From assembly GCF_022647665.1 (NCBI RefSeq), contig NZ_CP071872.1, positions 8,113,292 through 8,177,291 of the forward strand: a DNA stretch of 64,000 bases, in the 5' to 3' direction. Position 1 is the first letter of the stretch. Each line of letters begins with the position of its first letter. This document shows, piece after piece, positions 24,385-32,846 of this stretch. A program made the translations under genes and the position numbers. This DNA comes from Streptomyces formicae (GTDB lineage: Bacteria; Actinomycetota; Actinomycetes; Streptomycetales; Streptomycetaceae). The notes below the pieces were generated by a model. It was given only the letters and a program-made list of their open reading frames with translations. It did no database searches and was not told the origin of the DNA.

Positions 24385-25602
24385 TCAGTCGCGGGCTGCG
24401 GCCATCGCTCCGGGCCTGGCCACGGGCGAGCCGGCGACCACGCGGCTCTCACGACGGATCTCCCGGCGCTCCAGCGCGCTGGAGAGGACTGCCAGCGCCA
24501 GCGCGGACGCCGCCAGGAGCGCCCCGACCCAGTTGGGGGCCGTGAAGCCGAGTCCGGCGGCGATCACGAGGCCGCCGAGCCAGGCCGAAAGCGCGTTGCC
24601 GAGGTTGAAGGCACCGATATTGACCGCCGAGGCCAGCGTCGGGGCGCCCGCTGCGTGATCCAGAACCCGCTTCTGCAGCGGCGGCACCGTGGCGAAGCCG
24701 AGCCCGCCGACGAGCACGATGGTGACCGCTGCCGCGATCTTGCTGTGTGCGGTGACGGTGAACAGCGCCAGCACAACAGCAAGCGCGCCGAGTGAGGTGT
24801 ACAGCAGCGGCATCAGCGCCCGGTCCGCGAGCCTGCCGCCGACGAGGTTGCCACCGACCATGCCCAGTCCGAAGAGGACGAGCAGCCAGGTGACGGAGGA
24901 GTCGGCGAAGCCGGCGACCTCGGTCATCATCGGCGTGATGTAGGTGATCGCGGCGAAGACGCCGCCGAAGCCGAGCACCGTCATCGCCATGGCCAGCAGA
25001 ACCTGTGCATTGCGGAACGCGGCGAGCTCATGGCGCAGCCGTACGCCCTCGGGCTCGGGCTGTTCCGGTATCAGCCTGGCGACACCGGCGAGGCCCAGCA
25101 CACCCAGCGCGGCGACGATGAAGAACGTGGCCCGCCAGCCGATGCTCTGGCCGATGAAGGTGCCCGCGGGAACGCCGACGACGTTCGCCACGGTCAGCCC
25201 GGTGAACATCATGGCGATGGCGCCAGCCTTCTTCTCGGGAGCGACGAGGCCGGCCGCGACCACCGAGCCGATGCCGAAGAACGCACCGTGCGCGAGCGAG
25301 GCGACCACACGGCCAGCGAGCATCACCCCGAAAGCGGGTGCCACCGCGGAGATCACGTTTCCCACGATGAACAGGCCCATCAGCAGCATCAGCATGCGCT
25401 TGCGGGAGATCTTGGTCCCCAGGACCGTCATCAGCGGGGCACCCAGGACGACCCCGAGGGCGTAGCCGGTGACCAGATATCCGGCCGCTGGAATGGACAC
25501 CTGGAAGTCGCCGGCGACCTCGGGGAGCAACCCCATGATCACGAACTCGGTGGTGCCGATACCGAAGGCCCCGATGGCGAGGGCGAGGAGCGCGAGCGGC
25601 AT
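24385..25602 (-). CDS. MFS transporter, DHA1 family (AraJ/YdhP type)
   Basis: 405 residues from ATG 25602, which has GGAAAGG upstream (the TTG nine bases before it is also open). Twelve hydrophobic segments are visible. The N-terminus IGAFGIGTTEFVIMGLLPEV and motif A-like GTKISRKRMLMLLMGLF are typical of the drug:H+ antiporter-1 proteins AraJ, YdhP and relatives, which export sugars, arabinose-like compounds or drugs such as chloramphenicol. It is divergent from a MarR regulator, the usual arrangement for an inducible efflux pump. The C-terminal tail of about 25 residues is basic and soluble. Confidence 0.93.
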   Translation of the reverse strand: MPLALLALAIGAFGIGTTEFVIMGLLPEVAGDFQVSIPAAGYLVTGYALGVVLGAPLMTVLGTKISRKRMLMLLMGLFIVGNVISAVAPAFGVMLAGRVVASLAHGAFFGIGSVVAAGLVAPEKKAGAIAMMFTGLTVANVVGVPAGTFIGQSIGWRATFFIVAALGVLGLAGVARLIPEQPEPEGVRLRHELAAFRNAQVLLAMAMTVLGFGGVFAAITYITPMMTEVAGFADSSVTWLLVLFGLGMVGGNLVGGRLADRALMPLLYTSLGALAVVLALFTVTAHSKIAAAVTIVLVGGLGFATVPPLQKRVLDHAAGAPTLASAVNIGAFNLGNALSAWLGGLVIAAGLGFTAPNWVGALLAASALALAVLSSALERREIRRESRVVAGSPVARPGAMAAARD

Positions 25603-25611
25603 GGGGTTCAA

Positions 25612-25759
25612 CCTTTCCCAGAAGATTGCTTCTGCGCCTTACAAGCGTCGACAATAATTTCAGACGCCATTAATTGCAAACGCGGGCTATTGCAGAGGTC
25701 GTCTACTCTGTAGGCAGGAAGCTCCGCGGCACTCCTGGACCGGACGAAGGAGAAGATCG
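25612..25759. promoter_or_regulatory. divergent MFS/MarR promoter region
   Basis: AT-rich spacer by local standards, with TTAATTGCAA at 25671-25680 and TATTGCAG at 25688-25695. TACTCT at 25704-25709 could be a -10 for marR. MarR operators are usually imperfect inverted repeats, and I cannot fix one here. Confidence 0.4.
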
Positions 25760-26224
25760 ATGACAGCGACGGACCCGGGGCTCACCGCTCTCGCCCAGAG
25801 CTGGTGCGCGCTCTCCCTGCTGCACGGCAGAATCGAGGCGCATATCGAGCGGGCCCTGCAGGCCAAGCACGATCTGAGCGTCCGCGAGTACTCGCTGCTC
25901 GATGTGCTGAGCCGGCAGCACAACGGCCCGGGCGGCCATCTCCAGATGAAGCAGGTCGCCGACGCCGTCGTCCTCAGCCAGAGCGCCACCACCCGCCTGG
26001 TCACCCGTCTCGAGGACCGCGGACTGCTGAGCCGCTACATCTGCGACACCGACCGCCGGGGCATCTACACCGATGTCACGGAGACCGGCCTGGCACTCCT
26101 CACCGAAGCCAGGCCGACGAACGACGGCGCGCTGCGCGAGGCCCTCGACGAGGCTGCGAAGAACGCCGAGCTCGCCCCGCTCGTCAGGACGGTCGAGGAA
26201 CTCCGGATTCCGTCGCCCGCCTGA
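25760..26224 (+). CDS. MarR-family transcriptional regulator
   Basis: 154 residues with a strong ribosome-binding site (GAAGGAGAAG) before ATG 25760. The winged helix reads LSVREYSLLDVLSR, MKQVADAVVLSQSATTRLVTRLEDRGLLSR (about residues 38-95) with the wing CDTDRRGIYTDVTETG. MarR proteins bind DNA as dimers and release it on binding small phenolic or other ligands. The divergent MFS gene starts 157 bases away across an AT-rich region, so this protein most likely represses the transporter and itself. Confidence 0.93.
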   Translation: MTATDPGLTALAQSWCALSLLHGRIEAHIERALQAKHDLSVREYSLLDVLSRQHNGPGGHLQMKQVADAVVLSQSATTRLVTRLEDRGLLSRYICDTDRRGIYTDVTETGLALLTEARPTNDGALREALDEAAKNAELAPLVRTVEELRIPSPA

Positions 26225-26301
26225 GGGCGGAGGCCGTTCCCGACCCCGCAGGGCCGGCACGGGGCGGGACACGGACACGGGTCCCCCATAGGCTGCGGAT
26301 C

Positions 26302-26754
26302 ATGAGCGATCTGCAGATACGACCCGCCTCCCCTGCCGACATCCCCGCCATCGTCGCGATGCTCGCCGACGACCCTCTGGGCGCACGACGTGAGTCGCCG
26401 GACGACCTCACCCCGTACACCGCGGCGTTCGAGCGGCTGGCGGCAGATCCGAACCAGTATCTGATCGTCGCGGAGCGCGAGGGCCGGGTCGTCGGCACTC
26501 TGCAGCTCACCGTCATCCCCGGCCTGTCCCGGCGTGGTGCCACCCGCTCGATCATCGAAGCCGTACGGATCCACGCCGACGAACGCGGCGGCGGTCTGGG
26601 CACCCAGCTCATCGAATGGGCCGTCGATAAATCCCGCCGCCGGAACTGCCAGCTGGTCCAGCTGACCTCCGACGCCACCCGCACCGACGCCCACAGGTTC
26701 TACGAGCGTCTCGGCTTCGAGGCGTCCCACCTGGGATTCAAGCGCGCACTGTGA
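26302..26754 (+). CDS. GNAT-family N-acetyltransferase
   Basis: 150 residues from ATG 26302. Single GNAT domain: N-terminal IRPASPADIPAIVAMLADDP, acetyl-CoA loop region IHADERGGGLGTQLIEWAV, and the C-terminal strand YERLGFEASHLGFKRAL. The family transfers acetyl from acetyl-CoA to an amine; the substrate is unknown. There is no ribosome-binding site; CATAGGCT ends about ten bases before the ATG, suggesting a leaderless message. It follows marR by 77 bases. Confidence 0.9.
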   Translation: MSDLQIRPASPADIPAIVAMLADDPLGARRESPDDLTPYTAAFERLAADPNQYLIVAEREGRVVGTLQLTVIPGLSRRGATRSIIEAVRIHADERGGGLGTQLIEWAVDKSRRRNCQLVQLTSDATRTDAHRFYERLGFEASHLGFKRAL

Positions 26755-26812
26755 CATCGATCGGCTCCCCAACCGGTCAGGCTCCGACCTGTTTCGGACC
26801 TACGATCCGGCC

Positions 26813-27988
26813 ATGAGCAGAGCACCGCACCGGATCAGCGCGGCTGAGCGCCGAGCCCGCCTCGGCCGCCGCCATCGCCTGGCGCCCTCCGCCCGGGCAA
26901 CCACGGCCGTGGAAGCAGCGGATGCGGTCATCGGCCTCCATGCGACGGACGCCGCGACCGTCCACCTCTCCGCCTGCGCCCGCCTCACCCACGCCGCCAT
27001 CACCGAGGTGGAGCGGGCGCTGTACGAGGGCGTCTCACTGGTCCGGCTGCTCTCCATGCGCCACACGCTCTTCGTCGTCTCCGAGGCACTCGCGCCGTAC
27101 GTCGCCGCCTCGACCGGTCATGCCATCGCCGCCAAGGAACGCAGGACGCTGGTGAAGCACCTTCTGGAAGACGGGAACGGGCTGGACGAACACTGGCTCG
27201 CCGACGCGGAGTCGGCGATCCTCGCCGCCCTGGCAACCCACGGCCCGTCCACCGGCAGCCAGCTCTCGGCCGCGGTCCCCGCGCTGCGCACCAAGATCAC
27301 CGTCTTTCGCGGCAAGAAGTACGAGACGGTGCAAGGCGTGTCCACGCGTGTGATCCGGCTGCTCGCCGCCGAGGGCCGTATCCGCCGCGACCGCCCACGC
27401 GGCTCCTGGACGTCGAGCCAGTTCACCTGGACCGCGAGCTCTCCCTGGCCCGCCCTGGCCGCAGAGGAAGCCCGGACCGAGCTGGCCAGGCGCTGGCTGA
27501 TCCGCTACGGACCGGCCACCGAGGCGGACCTCAAGTGGTGGACGGGCTGGACCCTCGGCCATGCACGCAAGGCCCTGGCGGCTGCCGGCGCCGAGGAGGT
27601 CAAGCTCGACGACGGAGTGTCGGGCTATGTCGCTCCCGGCGACACCGAGCCTGAGCCCTCGGTCGAGCCCTGGGCGGCGCTGCTCCCCGCGCTCGACCCG
27701 AGCGCCATGGCCTGGGCAGACCGGGGATTCCATCTCGATCCCGAGCACCGCGCCGCTCTCTTCGACTACGCCGGGAACATCGGTCCCACGGTGTGGTGGA
27801 ACGGCGAGATCGTCGGCGGCTGGGCGCAGCGCGCGGACGGGGAGCTCGTCTGGCGGCTGCTGTCGGATCCTGGCCAGGATGCCTCCGCTGCGATCGAGGC
27901 GGAGGCATCCCGGCTGTCGGCCTGGATGGGCGAGGCGCGGGTCACCCCGCGCATACGTACCCCTCTGGAGCGCGAGCTGGCCGCCTGA
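26813..27988 (+). CDS. winged-helix DNA-binding protein, AlkZ/YcaQ-like (HTH_42)
   Basis: 391 residues. The fold is that of HTH_42 proteins: three tandem winged helices with the N-terminal segment GLHATDAATVHLSACARL, the middle RLLSMRHTLFVVSEALAPYV, and later LARRWLIRYGPATEADLKWWTGWT. Relatives such as AlkZ and YcaQ are DNA glycosylases that unhook interstrand crosslinks or bulky alkyl adducts using a QxQ/QxD-type motif. Here the aligned motif is HATD, so catalytic activity is uncertain. ATG 26813 has no ribosome-binding site but follows TACGATCCGGCC, again consistent with leaderless translation. A basic N-terminus may help DNA contact. Confidence 0.82.
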   Translation: MSRAPHRISAAERRARLGRRHRLAPSARATTAVEAADAVIGLHATDAATVHLSACARLTHAAITEVERALYEGVSLVRLLSMRHTLFVVSEALAPYVAASTGHAIAAKERRTLVKHLLEDGNGLDEHWLADAESAILAALATHGPSTGSQLSAAVPALRTKITVFRGKKYETVQGVSTRVIRLLAAEGRIRRDRPRGSWTSSQFTWTASSPWPALAAEEARTELARRWLIRYGPATEADLKWWTGWTLGHARKALAAAGAEEVKLDDGVSGYVAPGDTEPEPSVEPWAALLPALDPSAMAWADRGFHLDPEHRAALFDYAGNIGPTVWWNGEIVGGWAQRADGELVWRLLSDPGQDASAAIEAEASRLSAWMGEARVTPRIRTPLERELAA

Positions 27989-28021
27989 CCGACAGCCCAG
28001 CCCAGTCCGTGGCCTTCGTTC

Positions 28022-28035
28022 GTTTCACGTGAAAC
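28022..28035. other. parS: parS site 3 (between convergent genes)
   Basis: Perfect GTTTCACGTGAAAC in the 48-base gap between the convergent winged-helix and serine-hydrolase genes. Confidence 0.9.
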
Positions 28036-28036
28036 A

Positions 28037-29416
28037 TCACCGCAGGCCGCGCCAGCCGGCCTCGTCCACACCTCCGGGCACATCCGCAGCAGGGTCGTAC
28101 GGCTCGCGCGTAAGGACGAACGAGCCCAGATCGAGATGGTCCACCGACCCGTCGGCCCGTCGCACCACACTCAGCGTCTCTCCGGCGAAGTACCCGTCGA
28201 GGCCCGTCCAGCGGCTGCCTTCACCCGCAGAGAACCGCGATCCGCGGCCGTTCCCCCTCAGCGGGTAGAGCTCCAGGCCTCGGTCGGCCACGAGCTTCAG
28301 CCCGAAGGCGCTCGTGCCCCAGTACCAAGGTCCTGCCAGCTCCAGCAGTTGCTCGTCCACCACCGGCATCGGCCGCCAGGGTTCGGGGAGCCTCGGCTCC
28401 GCCTCGGCGACGATCCGTACGAGATCGGCGGCCACGGCGCCGGTCAGTGGGCCCGAGGTGGTGTTGGCGAGCGCCACCGCGGTGATCCCCTCTTCCACGC
28501 TCACCCACAGACAGGCGATGAACCCGGGCAGCGAACCCGAGTGGCCGATGAGCGTGCCTCCGTCCCGCCGTACCAGTTGAAGGCCCAGACCGTAGCCGCT
28601 GTCCCACTCGTCGGCTTCCAGCGGCGCTGATGGTGCGCGCATCTCACGCACGGACTCCGCGCTCAGCACGCGGTCGTCGCCCTCGGCGAGGAAATCCCCG
28701 AAGCGGCAGAGGTCCGAGGCGGTCGACCACAACTGGCCTGCCGGGGCCATCAATCCCAGATCCTCGGCCGGTTCGGGCATCATCACATCCGCCCAGGGAT
28801 GCACCGCCCACCCGCCCGCATGCGGGGCCTGCGGTCGCGCGCTCGTACGGCTGAGACCGAGCGGCTCCAGGATCTCCCTGCGCAGCACGACCTCCCACGA
28901 GTCGCCGCGCACCGCCTCGATGAGCGAACCGAGCAGGGTGTAGCCGGGGTTGGAGTAGTGGTGCCGACGTCCTACGGGATGAAGCAGCGGCTTCTCGCCT
29001 AGTACATCGCCCAGTTCGGGCCGGAGGCTGCCGGGCGTGCGCTCCCACCAGGGAGCGGGACTCTCGGCGGCCAGTCCCGCACTGTGTCCCAGGAGTTGGG
29101 CAATGGTCACCTCGCCGACCCCGGTGCCGGGCAGATGCTTCTCCAGCGGGTCTCCCAGGTCCAGTAGCCCTTCGTCCCGCAGCCGCATCACCAGCACGGC
29201 GGTGAAGGTCTTGGTGATGGAGCCGATGCGGTACTGGGTGCCGGCATCGGGGGCGTGGCCGTCGACGCAGCTACGCGCGCCGCTCCAGACGCATTGGCCG
29301 TCCCGGGCCACGGCCCCGACGAGTGAGGGGGCGCGGCCCTCGGCCTGCGCGGTGGCGAGTCGGTGGAGCAGCGCCCGCTCGGTGCTGGGCAGCAGCGCTT
29401 CATGAGGTGAGGTCAT
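28037..29416 (-). CDS. serine hydrolase, beta-lactamase/class C PBP fold
   Basis: 459 residues from ATG 29416, with GGTAGAG upstream. The three active-site elements of the beta-lactamase family are visible: SxxK as SITKTF (near residue 66), YxN as YSNPGYTLLG, and HSG in GTLIGHSGSLPGF replacing KTG. A C-terminal domain of about 110 residues with beta-strand pattern (LLELAGPWYWG and DHLDLGSFVLTREP) follows the catalytic part. Such proteins are esterases, D-aminopeptidases or D,D-carboxypeptidases. No signal peptide is evident, so a cytoplasmic hydrolase is more likely than a beta-lactamase. Confidence 0.88.
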   Translation of the reverse strand: MTSPHEALLPSTERALLHRLATAQAEGRAPSLVGAVARDGQCVWSGARSCVDGHAPDAGTQYRIGSITKTFTAVLVMRLRDEGLLDLGDPLEKHLPGTGVGEVTIAQLLGHSAGLAAESPAPWWERTPGSLRPELGDVLGEKPLLHPVGRRHHYSNPGYTLLGSLIEAVRGDSWEVVLRREILEPLGLSRTSARPQAPHAGGWAVHPWADVMMPEPAEDLGLMAPAGQLWSTASDLCRFGDFLAEGDDRVLSAESVREMRAPSAPLEADEWDSGYGLGLQLVRRDGGTLIGHSGSLPGFIACLWVSVEEGITAVALANTTSGPLTGAVAADLVRIVAEAEPRLPEPWRPMPVVDEQLLELAGPWYWGTSAFGLKLVADRGLELYPLRGNGRGSRFSAGEGSRWTGLDGYFAGETLSVVRRADGSVDHLDLGSFVLTREPYDPAADVPGGVDEAGWRGLR

Positions 29417-29492
29417 GGTCAAGCTCTACCGCTGCGGCACGTCCCTGGTCGAATGAAAACCGCATCCGGAGTGGCCGCTCGAGGGCCGCGGG

Positions 29493-30980
29493 TCAGGTCT
29501 GGGCCATGTCGACGAAGCGCGAATAGTGGCCCTGGAAGGCGACCGTGATCGTCGCCGTAGGGCCGTTGCGGTGCTTGGCCACGATCAGATCCGCTTCGCC
29601 CGCGCGCGGTGACTCCTTCTCGTACGCGTCCTCGCGGTGCAGCAGGATCACCATGTCCGCGTCCTGCTCGATGGAGCCGGACTCTCGCAGGTCGGAGACC
29701 ATCGGCTTCTTGTCCGTCCGCTGCTCGGGGCCACGGTTCAGCTGGGAGAGGGCGATCACCGGGACCTCCAGCTCCTTGGCCAGCAGCTTGAGGTTACGGG
29801 ACATGTCCGAGACCTCCTGCTGACGGCTCTCGGCCCGCTTGGAGCCACCGGACTGCATCAGCTGGAGGTAGTCGATGACGACCAGCTTGAGATCGTTGCG
29901 CTGCTTGAGCCGACGGCACTTGGCGCGGATCTCCATCATCGACAGGTTCGGGGAGTCGTCGATGTAGAGCGGGGCCTGGGAGACATCGGGCATCCGGCGG
30001 GCGAGCCGGGTCCAGTCCTCGTCCGTCATGGTCCCGGAGCGCATATGGTGCAGCGCCACTCGCGCCTCCGCGGACAGCAGGCGCATCGCGATCTCGTTGC
30101 GGCCCATTTCGAGGGAGAAGATGACGCTCGGCAGATTGTTCTTGATCGACGCCGCGCGGGCGAAGTCCAGGGCCAGGGTGGACTTACCCATGGCCGGACG
30201 GGCCGCGATGACGATCATCTGGCCGGGGTGCAGTCCGTTGGTGAGCGAGTCGAAGTCGGTGAAGCCGGTCGGCACACCCGTCATCTCGCCGCTGCGCGAG
30301 CCGATCGCCTCGATCTCGTCGAGCGCGCCCTCCATGATCTCGCCGAGCGGGAGATAGTCCTCGCTGGTCCGCTGCTCGGTGACGGCGTAGATCTCGGCCT
30401 GAGCCGAGTTCACGATCTCGTCGACGTCGCCGTCCGCCGCGTATCCCATCTGCGTGATCCGGGTGCCGGCCTCCACGAGCCGCCGCAGCACCGCGCGCTC
30501 GTGGACGATTTCCGCGTAGTACGAGGCGTTGGCCGCCGTCGGCACCGACTGGACCAGCGTGTGGAGGTACGAGGCGCCGCCGACGCGGGTGATCTCTCCC
30601 CGCTTGGTGAGCTCGGCGGCCACCGTGATGGGGTCGGCCGGCTCGCCCTTGGCATAGAGATCAAGGATGGCCTGATAGACCGTCTCGTGGGCGGGCCGGT
30701 AGAAGTCATGGCCCTTGAGGATCTCCACGACATCCGCGATGGCGTCCTTGGACAGCAGCATGCCGCCGAGGACGGACTGCTCGGCATCGAGGTCCTGAGG
30801 CGGCACCCGCTCGAAGCCGCCGGGAGCCGCATCGTCCCAGGGGCCGCTCTCCCTGCCGCGCTCGTGCTGCTCCTCGCGGCCACGCCCACGACCCTCTCCG
30901 CGGCGCGGCCGGGAGACCGGGAGTCGGTCGCCGGGGCCGGTGTCGGCCCAGGGACCGTCCAGGGGCTCGGGAATGCTCAC
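29493..30980 (-). CDS. dnaB: replicative DNA helicase DnaB
   Basis: 495 residues from GTG 30980, with GGGAGGAGG before it. After a charged, disordered N-terminus (1-55), the DnaB N-domain starts at VPPQDLDAEQSVLGGMLLS. The RecA-like helicase has Walker A ARPAMGKST (near 245), the Walker B segment LVVIDYLQLMQ, the arginine-finger region SDLRESGSIEQDADMV, and the final AKHRNGPTATITVAF. It is the ring helicase that unwinds DNA at forks and interacts with DnaG and DnaA. No intein is present, in contrast to some actinobacterial DnaB. A DnaA-box cluster lies in the upstream spacer. Confidence 0.97.
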   Translation of the reverse strand: MSIPEPLDGPWADTGPGDRLPVSRPRRGEGRGRGREEQHERGRESGPWDDAAPGGFERVPPQDLDAEQSVLGGMLLSKDAIADVVEILKGHDFYRPAHETVYQAILDLYAKGEPADPITVAAELTKRGEITRVGGASYLHTLVQSVPTAANASYYAEIVHERAVLRRLVEAGTRITQMGYAADGDVDEIVNSAQAEIYAVTEQRTSEDYLPLGEIMEGALDEIEAIGSRSGEMTGVPTGFTDFDSLTNGLHPGQMIVIAARPAMGKSTLALDFARAASIKNNLPSVIFSLEMGRNEIAMRLLSAEARVALHHMRSGTMTDEDWTRLARRMPDVSQAPLYIDDSPNLSMMEIRAKCRRLKQRNDLKLVVIDYLQLMQSGGSKRAESRQQEVSDMSRNLKLLAKELEVPVIALSQLNRGPEQRTDKKPMVSDLRESGSIEQDADMVILLHREDAYEKESPRAGEADLIVAKHRNGPTATITVAFQGHYSRFVDMAQT

Positions 30981-31126
30981 CGGCCACCTCCTCCCGTCCG
31001 CTCGGCGGACCTCGCCGTGGCACTCTTTCTACGGCACAGCACTGACAAATCGATTGGCCCGACTCCGCTTCCGGCGCGTCGGGGGCCGGTCCACGGTAGA
31101 GCCACGGGCACCGTCAGCCAATCTGG

Positions 31127-31215
31127 TTATCCACAGGCCATGTGGACAGCGAACCAGATGCTGTGGAGAACCCCGCGGAACCTGTGCACGGACCGGGGGA
31201 CGGCACTGTGGACAA
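31127..31215. promoter_or_regulatory. cluster of three DnaA boxes upstream of dnaB
   Basis: Within 89 bases: TTATCCACA at 31127-31135, TGTGGACAG at 31141-31149 (complement CTGTCCACA), and TGTGGACAA at 31207-31215 (complement TTGTCCACA, the preferred Streptomyces box). They lie in the spacer between dnaB and the MATE gene. Possible roles are DnaA control of dnaB or titration of DnaA. Confidence 0.75.
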
Positions 31216-31346
31216 AGTCATAGTCAGGTCACTGCACCAGGTCTGACCTGCAAATTTTCCGTCCACCGGCTGTGGGGGAGAAAAACTTCACCAGCCGGAT
31301 CAAGATCAGAACAAACGACGCACAGCAGAAGCCGCATCCCATCCAT

Positions 31347-31381
31347 AGGTAAGGACTGCAAGGTAATTGCATCTCTTACCT
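31347..31381. promoter_or_regulatory. nested inverted repeat at the MATE promoter
   Basis: Two inverted repeats share the same centre (31364): outer arms AGGTAAG/CTTACCT (31347-31353 and 31375-31381) and inner arms TGCAA/TTGCA (31357-31361 and 31367-31371). TTGCAT at 31367-31372 could be a -35 with TAGATT at 31391-31396 as -10 (18-bp spacer), so a bound repressor would block the promoter. AGGTAA also recurs directly at 31361. Confidence 0.6.
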
Positions 31382-31402
31382 GTGGAAGATTAGATTGAGG
31401 CC

Positions 31403-32739
31403 ATGACCCAGGCCCCGCGGCACCGAAGACCAGCCGACGCCGACATGACCGCGAGATCATCGCGCTGGCCGTCCCCGCCTTCGGCGCCCTCGTCGCCGAG
31501 CCACTTTTCGTCCTGGTCGACAGCGCCATCGTCGGCCATCTCGGTACTCCCCAGCTCGCCGGTCTGGGGGTCGCCGCCGCCCTGCTGACCACCGCGGTGA
31601 GCATCTTCATCTTCCTCGCGTACGCGACGACTGCCGTGGTCGCGCGACGGGTGGGCGCGGGCGACCTGAGCGCCGCGATCCGCCAGGGCATGGACGGCAT
31701 CTGGCTAGCCCTACTGCTCGGTGCCGCCGTCATCGTGCTGACCCTTCCTGCGGCACCCTCACTGGTCGAGCTCTTCGGCGCCTCCGACACGGCCGCTCCC
31801 TACGCCACCACCTATCTCCGGATCTCCAGCCTGGGCATCCCGGCCATGCTCGTGGTCATGGCCGCCACCGGCGTACTGCGCGGCCTACAGGACACCCGCA
31901 CGCCCCTGTACGTCGCCATAGCCGGCTTCGCCGCCAACGCGGTCCTCAATGTCGGGCTCGTCTACGGCGCCGACCTCGGTATCGCGGGCTCCGCCTGGGG
32001 CACCGTGATCGCCCAGTGGGGAATGGCCGCCGCCTACCTTGTCGTCGTCATCCGCGGTGCCCGTCGGCACGGCGCCTCGCTTCGCCCCGACGCCGCCGGC
32101 ATTCGCGCGAGCGCCCACGCGGGGGTGCCGCTCCTCGTACGTACGCTTTCGCTGCGCGCCGTCCTCATGATCGCCACTGCTGTGGCGGCTCGACTCGGCG
32201 ACACGGATATCGCCGCGCACCAGATCATCCTTGCCCTCTGGAGCCTGATGGCCTTCGCCCTGGACGCCATCGCGATCGCAGGCCAGGCAATCATCGGCCG
32301 CTATCTCGGCGCCGACGACCCCGAAGGTGCGCGGGAGGCCTGCCGTCGCATGGTGCAGTGGGGCATCGCCTCTGGGGTGGCACTGGGAGTCCTGATCGTG
32401 CTCGCCCGTCCGCTCTTCATTCCCCTCTTCACCAGCGACCAGTCAGTGAAGGACACCCTGCTGCCCGCACTGTTGGTCGTGGCGCTCTCCCAGCCGGTCG
32501 CCGGTGTGGTCTTCGTCCTGGACGGCGTACTCATGGGCGCCGGTGACGGCCGCTATCTCGCCGGAGCGATGCTGGTGACGCTGGCGGTCTTCACCCCGGT
32601 CGCCCTGCTCGTCCCGACCCTTGGCGGCGGGCTGACCGCCCTCTGGTGGGCGATGACGCTCATGATGACGGTCCGCATGCTGACGCTGTGGCTGCGTGCG
32701 CGGTCAGGCCGCTGGGTCGTGACGGGCGCGACGCGCTGA
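31403..32739 (+). CDS. MATE-family efflux transporter with an apparent 5' frameshift
   Basis: From 31597 a GTG opens a 380-residue frame typical of MATE proteins (GVAAALLTTAVSIFIFLAY upstream, AYATTAVVARRVGAGDLSAA, FVLDGVLMGAGDGRYL). But the sequence just before it, in the same frame, reads DREIIALAVPAFGALVAEPL and FVLVDSAIVGHLGTPQLAGL, which is the normal MATE N-terminus, and this frame has no ATG, GTG or TTG between its stop at 31396 and 31597. The natural ATG is 31403, seven bases after a TAGATT -10, but it is in another frame. One indel between 31406 and 31450, for example an extra CG at 31418-31419, explains this. Either the gene is inactivated or the sequence has an error. Product: Na+ or H+ driven multidrug antiporter. 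Confidence 0.8.
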
Positions 32740-32765
32740 CGATTCGGTCCGGTTGTCCCGGTCAT

Positions 32766-32779
32766 GTTTCACGTGAAAC
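32766..32779. other. parS: parS site 4 (between MATE gene and rplI)
   Basis: Perfect GTTTCACGTGAAAC, three bases before a bidirectional terminator. Confidence 0.9.
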
Positions 32780-32782
32780 AGC

Positions 32783-32815
32783 GAGAGGGCCGCACCCGTG
32801 GGGTGCGGCCCTCTC
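32783..32815. terminator. bidirectional terminator between MATE gene and rplI
   Basis: Perfect 15-bp arms, GAGAGGGCCGCACCC at 32783-32797 and complement at 32801-32815, 3-base loop. It ends both convergent units. Confidence 0.92.
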
Positions 32816-32846
32816 ATGCTCTGCGAGCAGCTTTGTCGGCAGTCGC

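Noticed and set aside
29493..30980. Possible intein in DnaB
   Set aside because: The protein is of normal length and the conserved motifs are continuous.
31127..31215. A second chromosomal origin
   Set aside because: Only three DnaA boxes, far fewer than in Streptomyces oriC, and no dnaA/dnaN flanks; the origin is expected beyond 64000.
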